A stretch of 64,000 bases of DNA, taken from the NCBI GenBank assembly GCA_964007475.1, contig OZ023274.1:620001-684000 (forward strand). Reading direction: 5' to 3'. The translations under genes were made by a program, and so were the position numbers. How positions within the stretch are numbered: position 1 is the stretch's first letter; every line of letters begins with the position of its first letter. Shown here in pieces: positions 36,801 through 48,800 of this stretch. The stretch is from Hybos culiciformis. Lineage: Eukaryota > Arthropoda > Insecta > Diptera > Hybotidae. Under the pieces are notes generated by a model, which was not told where the DNA came from, made no database searches, and saw only the letters and a program-made list of their open reading frames with translations.

Positions 36801-39800
36801 TTTGAATACTGCAATCTTTCAAATTAAGATTTATTATTACGAGGAAAAATAAATTGTGGAGAAAGAAAACTGCTTTAAGTAATTTTAAATTAAAACTAAA
36901 AACTCAAAATAAATAGATTGTGTGAAATTAAAGAAGTAATTGTCTTAAAATGGAACGCAGGACATAAAAAAATATCATCAATTTCTATTATTTCGTTTAA
37001 TTTATTTCCATACTTACACAAAAAAAAATTAAACGCACAAATAATGTCAAAAACAAAAATGTTCTATACATTTTCTGTCTTATTTCTTTAATTAACAAGT
37101 CTGATCATTTGGATATTTCACCGAATTTACAAAATAAAGGAACTTGTTCCACCGGATCAACATCGCCAACGTTTGGTGCATTACCACGAAATCCATTTTC
37201 GTCGTCGGCGACTGAGAATAATGTTATACTAACTGGATCTGGAGGAATACAGCATTATCATCAGCATCATCAATCTATTTCGTCGACAAATTCAAATTCT
37301 TGTAATAAAATCTGTTGTCTCGGTCAAACGACGACAATTAATTCAAATGTTAGTGGGAGTGGTAATGCGATCGGTAGCTGTAATAACAGTGCAGCTTTGG
37401 CAGCCACATTAAGTGCTGCCTCAATTCATCCTGTTGGCCTGACAGCAACAAGTAATGCACAATTACAAACACAGCTAAATATTTGTACCCATCATGGGGG
37501 TAGTGTTAAGAAGAAATCATCATTCATATCAAGAAAAAAACCATTATTAACTCGTAGTGAAGTAAGTATACAGTTAGTTTAACATAAAATTGTAGTAAGA
37601 ATGAAAAAAACAAAAATGAAATTTTGCACAAATTATGAGTCAAATATGAAAATATTAGGAGATCAAATTCCTATAGAACGGCTGTAGTGGCATGAAAAAT
37701 AATTAAATTTGTGGAAATATTTACCGACAAATAGATCAATCGAAAAATTTTCACTTTATCGAAATTTATTGTAATAAACTCTTTAATAATGTTAATAAAA
37801 ATTACAGGACTGAATTGTAAATAGAATAAAAATATTAATGTAAATTTGGTGAATATCACTCTTTTGTGTTGAAATAAAAGCTTCACCAGCTACATTAGAC
37901 TATGCATTCATAGAATATTCAATGAAAGAAAAGTTAAAGTTGATATTTATATATTTTAAAATTGAAATCAGACTTTAGTTTTTAAGAGCAGTCATCAGTA
38001 AACGATTCGGTCTTTCAGGAACTATTTCCATAACTATAAAAATGTTGTTTTATTTTCTGCAAAAGAGTAATTTTGAATTTATTACAGCAATTAGGTTCAA
38101 ATTCTAGAAGTGCGAATTTAAGTTATTATAATATTAAAATCGTATCCAGATTCAATATAGATATATTTCACGAAACGATTCCAATTTAAAAATTAGAAAT
38201 TTTTCTTCATCAGAAAAGGTAGATTTTCTGATTTTTTATATTTTGAACTATACTATTTTTATTTAAAAAAAGATATAAAAAAAAAAAATAATTGATACTA
38301 AATTAGTACAGTCATTTGGTAGTTTTACCTGGAAAGTTTTCCGGGAGTTTTGAAAATTGGTAATTTTATAGATTTTGATGTGCTCTTTCCGAATTTCGAC
38401 TTTGCGACCTCGTAATATCCGCTCGCGCCGCCATATTGAAAAAATAGCGCCTAAAATTAGTTTTTTGGCAATATCTCCTTTCCGACTGATTTTACGATAC
38501 AAACAATTATGTACAATGAAACTAGAGACAATTACCTACAATTAATGTATCTACCTTTTTTTTTCATAAAGTCAATAGTTTAGCGTACGAGCGCCGCAAA
38601 GTTTACTCCAACATGCACAAATAAAACATATATTATAATATCTATATTATATGTAGATGTTATATATCTAATATCTATATATACTAGTATCACAAATAAT
38701 AATAATAATAATAATAATATGTAATAATAATGAATAATTAGTAATGGCCAAAAAGCGTGTTGAAGTAAACTTTGCGGCGCTCGTACGCCTTAACTATTGA
38801 CTTTATGAAGAAAAAAAAAAGGTACATACATAAATTGTAGGTAATTGTCTCTAGTTTCATTGTACATAATAGTTTGTATCGTAAAATCAGTCGGAAAGGA
38901 GATATTGCCAAAAAACTAATTTATGGCGCCATTTTTTCAATATGGCGGCGCGAGCGGATAAAATATAAGGTCGCAAAGTGGAAATTCGGAAAGAGCACAT
39001 CAAAATCTATAAAATTACCAATTTTCAAAACTCCCGGAAAACTTTCCATCTAACCACTATTTTTCGAACCAAATGACTGTACTGAATGGTCGTAAAATAT
39101 GATAAAAAGTATACAAAATTTTATGCGCCCTCAAATTTTAAGACATTATTGTAAAATTTCGCCATCTTCTACCTACAGGATTAATTTAATAGCATAAAAT
39201 ATTTCAAATTGTATGTATGTATATTAATTGCTTAACTCTTACCAAAAGTATTTATATTATATTATTTTTTCTAAAATCTGTTCTGAAATCTTTTTAACAT
39301 CTTTGTTAAAAATGTTGTTGACATTTTTTTTATCAAGAGTATAATTTAAATAAATAATTTACTTAATAAAAATGTCCCTATTATTTTCCTAAACTTGTGT
39401 CCTTTTTTTTTTATGTTTTCAATAAATTTCTATAATTTTTTTCTTTCAAAGAATTTTCCTATTCTTTAAGTGCAAAGATAAAACATTTTTTGTTAAGAAT
39501 TTAAAATTCCTTCTTAATGTTTATTTTTGTAAAATGAGATAGTAAAAAATTAGTTTTTCTTCAAGAGGAAAATGCAACTTAAATAATATCAAATTGTCAT
39601 AAAATAAATAGCAGTAAGTTTTCATTGTTTTGTGCAATTTATAAGTTCAAGGAGTAAAAGTATTTTTCATTCAAAGAAACCAACAAAAAAAGTTGTGAAG
39701 CCGTCATTATATCACTCATCTAAAATTTCCTATTCTGCGTCGTCCTTGGCATGTATTATTTTATGACAGAGTCATGTAACTGCAAATTTGTTGAATTGTA

Positions 39801-42800
39801 TTTAAACTTACAATATCTTATAAACTTTCTTTGGAAATTTCTGAATATTTCCAAATTTTTGAATTATATTTTGCGACGAAAAAACTGCAATTACATACTT
39901 CTCATTGAAATTCATTTAAATTCGAATAGCCACCTGTTTTTATATTTTTAAACCATTATTTTCGTATATTATTGAGTTAACAAAACATCGCAGTGGTAAT
40001 TCACTACTTGGAATATAATTGAAAATAGATGAAAACAATTATACTTTTTTGTGATTTCGTTAATTTGGCATATTTTAAAAAATAAATCTTAGCATAAAAT
40101 AAATAGTTAAAATAATTGATTATACACATGTTTAGGAAAATTTGTGTTAATGTTTTTTTTTTAATGCAACAATAAGAATATTTTTTCCATTTTTTCTGAT
40201 GTTTTTATAAATATAAAATGAATTAAGTAAAAATAAAATTAAAATAATTAAGTTAAGAGCCTAACTTTCGTATCAAATTTTAAAAAAAATTTTTGAGGTT
40301 TTTTATTTTTACAGCACTGAATAAATGTTAGTGAATCTAACATAAATATTGTAAGATAGGGTCATTATGATTATATTGTGAATTGTGACTAGATGAAATA
40401 TTTAATTAAGAATCCTTTAAGTTTTAAAAAATTACAAAATATACAGAAAAAGCAGGAAAATTTTACTCAACCTATAGTACAAAATGTCCTTTATTGAAAA
40501 TATAAAACAAACTGAAAATTCTAGGTAGAAAACACAATATATTTTATTTTATCTTCTGTAAGCGCAGCTAGACAATACGACAATATTCAGTTCAACTTCA
40601 TTTAAGGTTTGTTTCAAGGACCATAATAGGTTAAAAAAAAAATTGTACATTTTAAATAATAAAAATAAAAGGTTAGATATTGTCCTTCAATTTAAATTCA
40701 TTGTGATTATAAGTTAACATTATCACAATCTTTCTTATCCTCATTTAATACATACATATTTTGTATTAATATATTTTAAATATGTTAAATATGTTAAATA
40801 TGGTTGTACATATTTTACATAAATAAGTATACAACATACATAATACTTTGATTTTGTAATATTGAAGATCTTTATTACAAAATCATGTACAATAAATTAA
40901 TGAAATGGTGATATATATATATTTTTTTTTTTTTCATAAAAGAAAATTTCAATGTTAACAATTTTAAAATTGTGGTTCAATTAAGTCTTTCCTAGAAAAT
41001 TATATTTATTTATTTATTAAATTTTTTTTTTAAATATTGAAGATAATATGTGTAAGAATATTTTCAGCACTTGAAAACTTTATTTTCACTCAAATAGTTC
41101 TAAAATAATAGCATTGCAGATATATGCCCTGAACATAACATAATAGCATTGCAGATATATGCCCATTGATTAATACTATTTATAATAAATATTATTACTC
41201 AATGCTACAACTTATACAATGAATCTAATTTCCTCCAGTATGTCTCGGTATCTTTTTTTCTCTTATTTTTGGTTGCTTGTAAAGATTCTTTAAGGTGTTT
41301 GAACAATAGTATTTTTTTTTTAATTTGCCTAATAAATTTTACTTTTTCTTTTAAAGTCTAATAAAAAATAATATAAAATGTTAAATAGTTACTTCGAAAA
41401 AGGATATTTACAAAATAATAAAATGGATTTTAAAAAAATTACTTATTTTTATTATCTTTCCAGTCAATGATGATAAATTGATAATAAATAGAAGTTTATA
41501 ATGTGAATGACGATGAATAGTGTAGGAAAAAAAGAAAATTTTTCACCATTGAATCATTGATTTCATTTTTCAATAGAATAAAAAAATTTAGAATGTATCA
41601 CTAGTACTTCCAAATTTAATTCATATTTTTATTGAAAAGAATCAATAACTTAGTGGGAAATTTTCCTATTAAATATTTCGATTTTTTCATCAGTCATCGT
41701 AAGAATTCGACAAATGGTAGAGACGTACAAAATGAATTAATTTTTCTTTGTAAATGCTGTCGTTCAACGCTAAGACCTTTTTGCGTTGAATAGAACTAAA
41801 AGTTGTTCTGTAATTATTTCATTCATTTTTTTTTTAAAGTAAATATCCCTTAACAAAATATTATCTTTTCTGAAATTTTTAAACATTGAAATTTAATTAA
41901 TTTTTCTGAAAAATGTGTCGATAAATTTCAAATCAAACGCAACATTTAAAGTACACTTTACCAAATCAATTCAGAAATATTTAAACTTCTTTAGAAATGT
42001 TTCAACTGCTTGACATAAAAAATAAGGCTTCTCTACCGAATAAAAATCATTTTCTCTTCTTAAATTATTTTACTTTGATAACAATTTTATCACGTTTCTT
42101 ATAAAATAAAAAATTGAATTTTTCAACATGAAACTTGAATTTCCTGAATCCTTAAAAAAGTCAGATAATATAAACTTTAACATAATAGAAAAGGTTTTTT
42201 TTTTTTTGTTTCAAAAGAAAATTTCTTTAGTTGCATTTCTTATTTTTTTTTTGCTTGAACTTCTTAGTAACGCTTTAGCTATACAGCTTTGTTTAATTTT
42301 ATATTCATCCAATTTTTTTATATCTTTACTTTCACAATTTACGCTTTTCCTTACATAAATTATTCTCTAGAATAATTAATTTAATTTCTCTACTTTTATT
42401 TCCTTCAAAGAAATATTCATATAAGAAATTTATTGAAGAATTAGTGGAAATATTACCTAATCTGTTTCATTTCACCATTTTTGCAAAACAAAATGTAAGG
42501 AAAATTTTAAAAATATTAATAGTTTCCAAAGTTTCTTTCTTCAGCAAAAATGGGTTTTTAACTATCAAACTGTTTGACATATCTCTATCTTCGGAGTAAG
42601 AAGCTCTTAAAACTGGCCAAGGGGCAAAATTATTACTAAAATTATCTAATTTTAAATTCTTTTTAAAAGTGATCAAAGATTTGAAATTTTTTCTTGTTTC
42701 GAAAAAAAACTTGGAATCATTAAAATCTACTTACTCAATCTGACTTAAAAGCCTAATTCATCTGTTATCCTGTAATATTTAATAAATATTTCCATTTTGC

Positions 42801-45800
42801 ATTAACATATCTGCAATCAATGATTTACTTTTCTATGAATTAATTAATTCAATAAACTAATCAAAAATATATGCACTACCTACCTACACATAATATGTTT
42901 TTACGTAAATTTGGAAAATCTGTGTATTTATTAAAAGAAAAGTTTTAAATTAAAATTAAGTAAAAAAAATTTTAATAATGACATTTAATAAAAAAATAAA
43001 AGTTCTGTTTAAACTTTGGTTATCGAATTTTCTTTCATGTATTTTCCATTAAAATTTGTTAAAGAATAAATTGTAATTTAAACCTGTGTGTATGTAACCA
43101 ACCATTAGTTAAAAAAAATTATCCTTCATTTCATACAGTCAATAACGTTATTATCCTTTTTTTAAATCATCAAAGAATTTTTTTTTTTTAACTACAAGAA
43201 AAGAAAATCTGAACTTATAGAATAAAAGAAAATCCCATTTAATGGTGATAACTGGTAACTTAAATTTTTCTTTTTTCTTTTAACTTTTTATCCAAGATTT
43301 TCCTTCAGTGAAAATAATAATGTTATCAATATAAAATGCAGGAAGTTTTTTAATACGTAAAAACGGTCTTCTTTTTTTCTTGTTTGCAACTTTTATCTCC
43401 ATTTTTTAATGAAAAAAAAAACCCTTTTTAGTAATTTTCACAAAAATTTTAACAAGATATAAATATGGTTGAAATCAAAAATTTTCAACTATGGCTGTTC
43501 AAGGTAAATAATAGTTAAGCACTTTGGTTTTGAAATTCTGTGGGGCATGTATATTATTTAACAATTCCAATAGGCAGCGGAACTTCACAGTTTAAGACCA
43601 GCATAATTGTTCTCTGAAAAATGTCCACACCTATTTTTCTATTCATAACTAAAATATACTATATGCTTGCGACGCATCTGTTTTGATTTAATAGATTCGG
43701 AAGCATAAAAATAAAGTTCTAAAAAAGTAAATTAAGATTTCAATTATTTTATTAATCCATAAAAACATAATCTGCGTTTGTTGAACAAACAGCCAATAAT
43801 ATAAAAACCCCAAATTACTTGAAAAAGCAGGCTAATTTACTTCTTAATGAAAAACGTTAATTTTTCTTACAGGTTTCAAGTTCGGAATATTTTTCAGTGA
43901 ATTTTTATACTGAAATTGGTTGCAATGAAGAAGTTTTATTTTCAGCAACAAAAGGAAAAAGTTTATCGTAAGTTTTTGAAGCGATTTGGAAGAGGATGAA
44001 CGTATTTAATTTCTTTTTTTTAACGTAAATTAATTTTATAAAAATTTCAGTGAAGCCCTAAATAGTGCACTTAAAAAGCGTAATTTAGATTTTTCACAAA
44101 TAACAATAACTGACAATAATTTTCAAAGTTTTAATGAAACAGGTAACAAAGAAATTATTATTATTTAATTTTTCTGTGTTGATGTATTTTTGTTTTTGTT
44201 TTTCATCTTTCAGGATCGCCACCATATACAAGCTCTTTGGATGAAAATACTGATACTGAACATTTAGCTGGAAAATGTCTTGTTGTGGTTGAAAAAGATA
44301 GTGTTAATGCTTGTAAAAGAGCTACAACTTTACAAAAAGCAGCATCATTTGTGAGTTTCATTGATCAGAAGAATTAAATGACAAATTCTAATGTTTATTC
44401 TATCCTTAGAGAAAATTATGTCAAAAACTTATATACAACATTATGTAAAAAAAAATAAAATGAAAGTTCTAATTAATTTTATTTCTAATAATTTAGGGGT
44501 CAAGAACGCGACCACCTCGTTTATTATCATCAGCTTCAACTGAAGAAACTACATTAGAATTTGAACAAAAAATTGTTCCTGGCAAACAATTAAAACAACG
44601 TTGGTCCGGTTTATTTGGGATCAAGAATCCACATCAAGCACAATTATGTGAATTATTAAATAAATATGACAGAGAAGGAGTTCCACAAAAATTATCTTCC
44701 ATGAATTTAGATCATCCAGATTATTCGGCAATTGAATATTTAAAAAAAATGCATAAAAGTTGGCGTGATTTTGTAAAATGTGATAATATGACTGATAATG
44801 AAGTAAAAATTCAATCAGCCATATGGGAATTAGTGTCAACAGAAGTTGATTATATTCATGCGCTTAAAACAGTAACAGACGTAAGTCATAATAAAATGTC
44901 AACAACTTTTCACCGAAAATTTATTTAATTTTGCATATTTTAGGAGACAAAATATAAAAATAAAATAGTGATAATAATTCAATTTAAAAAAAAACAAAAA
45001 ATTCGCTCATGTATTAGAGTAATACTTATACGACCTATGAAGCGCTTTTGAATTTAAAAATATCTGATTCCGAAAACAAGGTTTTAGTTTTGCTTTGAGT
45101 GTAGAGGTAATACAATCTGGACTGAAGTGTTTTTTGATGTTACACTTGTGAGAGAATAAAGATCTGACTCCAAAGTGAGTGGAACGGATTTTTTGAAAAA
45201 AAAAAACTTGAAAATATTTGTTCAGATTAAATTTAAAGTTTCTTCCATTTTTCTAATCAATTTTTCAATAATTTTGGTAAATTACAAAAACCACTAATGC
45301 TTTTATTCACACAATCAGTTTTCATGGCCGTTTCTTTTCAGTAAAATAAAAAATAAAAATAAAAATGCGAGCAAGAAAAGAGCAAAATACTTTTAATTTT
45401 TGGTTCAACGGCTCGTACGTGGACTCCATAAACCAATATTCTTTTATTATAAAAAAAAAAATTATTTAAAACTCTTATACAAATTATTTTTAGCTATTTT
45501 TGGGGTGCCTAGAAGCAATTCAAAAAGACCGCATTTTAATTGAAATCGATCAAATGAAATTGTTTTCAAATATTCGTGAATTATGTGAGGCTAATCTTAA
45601 ATTTTGGATTCAATATTTATATCCAATGGTGGCTCATTCAATTCAAACCAAAGAACCGTTATGTATTGACTATTTTCAACCTGGTTTTGTGACATTTGCA
45701 ACAACATTTAGTCCTTACAAAAAATATTGTGCTGAACAAAGTACATGCCAATTTTATTGCAAGGATTTAAATCGCAACAATGCATTATTTACTGCTTATT

Positions 45801-48800
45801 TAGCTTGGTGTGAATCACAGAAAATGTGTAATCGCTTGCGTTTGGCTGATATATTAGTCCGACCAATGCAAAGACTGACAAAATATAGTTTACTATTGAC
45901 AGCAATAAGAAAACATATTGTTGACGAAAATGAAGCGGATATTGTGGATTCAATGGTAATTTCAAATTATTAACTTCTTTTTTTTGTTACCAGTTTAATA
46001 ATTTATAAGGAAATTTTAAATTTATTAAATATCAATGCATTTTATATTATTATAAGTTTTTAGCTAAAAATTAGTGACTGGATTTATATTACTAATTTGG
46101 CAACTCTACTTTTTTCCAATGTGTAATAATCATGTTTTTAGTGCTATATTTTTAACTAGAAAGAACTAATATATATGAAATTTTATTTATTACCTTAATT
46201 TTTAAATGAAGACATTAACTGGAAGTATACTTTCAAATGTTAGCCTTGAATATGCATTTAATAAATTTTTGATAAATTAGAATAGACTGTTTAGGCCCAT
46301 GAGCGGTTTAGGAATATTTATATTCATTTGAAATTGAAAACTTCATAAATTAATTATTATTTTCTTCATACATATAATTTAATATTGTAACAAAAATAAT
46401 ATCAATTAGGTATATCTATATTAAAAAAAAAAAATTTTTATAAAATTACACCAGAGAAATATTATATAATTATAGAAATTTAATATTTTTTATTCTTTTT
46501 AACTTGTCTATATAAATAAAATTAATTATAAAATTTTCTTTAATTTTTTTTTTTGTTTTGTAAAACTTTTATACCATAAATTTACTTTACTTTTATTATT
46601 CAAAAAAATTTTTTTTTAATAATTATATTTACAGATTCATTCTGTTGAGAATTTTGTGTATAGTGTAAATACTCATTTGACAACAAGACAAGAAAATGAA
46701 CGTCTCAAAGGAATAATGGCTAGAATAGAATCATATGACGTTGTGGTAAGTTAATTTAAAAAAAGTAAAAAAAAAAAAAAATTTAGGTATATCTCAAAAT
46801 AAGAAAATATTTCATATATGAAGTTAGATTTTGACAATATATGCGTACTACAGCAAATAGAGACACATTATAATTACGTATAGGTTTCAATGGAAATAAT
46901 ATATTATTCTTTGTGGAAACTATAATATATTCCTTGTAGAATATTATTTCGGTTTTTAATTTGAAGGAGTTATTAAAATTTCACATAATATTGAGTTTAA
47001 ATTAAAGTCAGACGACAATGGCGTAGACAAAAATATGTAACTATACCATTATTTTTATTTCAAAATTAACATTTGAGAGAATAAATGTCACACATGTTAC
47101 TTTATCATTAAAATATTGTTTGCGTCCAAATTAAAAAAAAAGAGCTATTCAAAGTAAATTTATATATTTTTTTATTATAACAAATTTATTTAAAAAAAAA
47201 ATTCAGTTGAATTTCTATCATTTAATTTGATTGTTTCTCTTGTAGTTTTTAAAAAATATTTTTTTTTTTTCATTCCCATAGGATGTTAGCAATGAACAAT
47301 TGGAAAAATTCACTAAGCAATATTCTCAAATGTTTGATTTGTGTGCACCAATGAAAGGTTGTTCACCATCACAAGGACGTCATTTATTTATGGAAGGTGA
47401 TCTAAAATTAAAGGATAACATTGGTAAATCAGATGTACATTGTTTTTTATTAACTGATATATTATTGATATGCAAGACAATTGCTAAAAAAGGACAAGGT
47501 ACATTAAAAGTCATAAGACAGCCATTTTTGACAGATCGTCTAGTTATAAAACACAAAGACAATACTTTATATTGTGTTTATTTAAATGAGTTTCAAGTTG
47601 CTGTCACAGCATTCACATTGCAATGTTCTGAAGCAAAAAATTGGCACGATAGTTTAACAAAAGCTAAACATATCTATTCGAGGCTGAAACAAGGTCCTAA
47701 TTGGGATAATTATAACTTACGCGGATATGGGCAAAGTTCGAGCAGTGATAATGCAAATATGTTGGGAGTTAAAAAGAGTCCAATGAATAGTTCAATTGGC
47801 AGTAGAGTGTCCAGTTTGAATAACAGTCACAGCGGTTCGGTTGAACTGAATGATTCAAGAAATATTTCTGTTGATTTTGAAAAAGCAAATTCATTGTCCA
47901 GTGACGAAGGATCAGCCATGAGTAAGTATTACATTAAAGTGCATTATTCATTTTGAATAAGATTCTATATTATCCGCCTTACATTTTTTTAGATAATCAA
48001 ATGCCTCAGAAATCAAAGAACTTATCAACGAGCCCTCATAAGCAATTGCAGCAACAAAAAGCAATAACATCAAATACATTAAATGTACAGCCATTGAACA
48101 ATTTAGGACAAAGTTTACCAAATTTAAATTTGAATCATGGTCAAGTGAGGTGAGATTACATATTAAAAACATTTTTTTTTATTAAAATCCAGCTCTAAAA
48201 ATAGTGACAGCTAAATTTATTTTGAGACTATATTTAGCTGTTAAACTATTTAGCTGTAAAATTAGTGCACAAACACAATGTATAGACGTAATGTAGTTTG
48301 AAAAATGAAATTGAATGATTTTTATGTGTACATGACACAACATAAATCATTAATTATGTAAAAATGTATGTCAATATCAATATTATTAATTTTTATTAAT
48401 ATCTAAATATTAAATTTTCACAAAAATACTCCACTATAGACACTGGTATTATAAGCAAAAATAGCACAGCAAAAATGTAAATTATACTTTGAAAATAATG
48501 TTTAGATAAATATATTAAATGCTTAATTTCAGAACAAGCACTATTTTTTGAACATTGTGAAGAAAATGACCCAAGAAGAATTTGTAACTTCTGTTCTGTT
48601 CAACATAAGCTTCCTTTGAGAGTTCTAACAAATTTTTCAGTACAATATTAGTATTCGTAACACAAGAATACTATGTCAGCATCACGAACATTTCTAATTT
48701 AGTTTAATAAGAATTTTTTTTTATGGTTCAAGACTCTTTGCATTAATTTATTTTGCATAAAAATATAGAACTGGCTATAAAATACAATCAAAAATTAGAA

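Noticed and set aside
38263..38502. 79-codon minus-strand open frame
   Set aside because: It lies in one arm of the foldback element and ends where the arm ends; it is a by-product of the inverted repeat, with no family resemblance.
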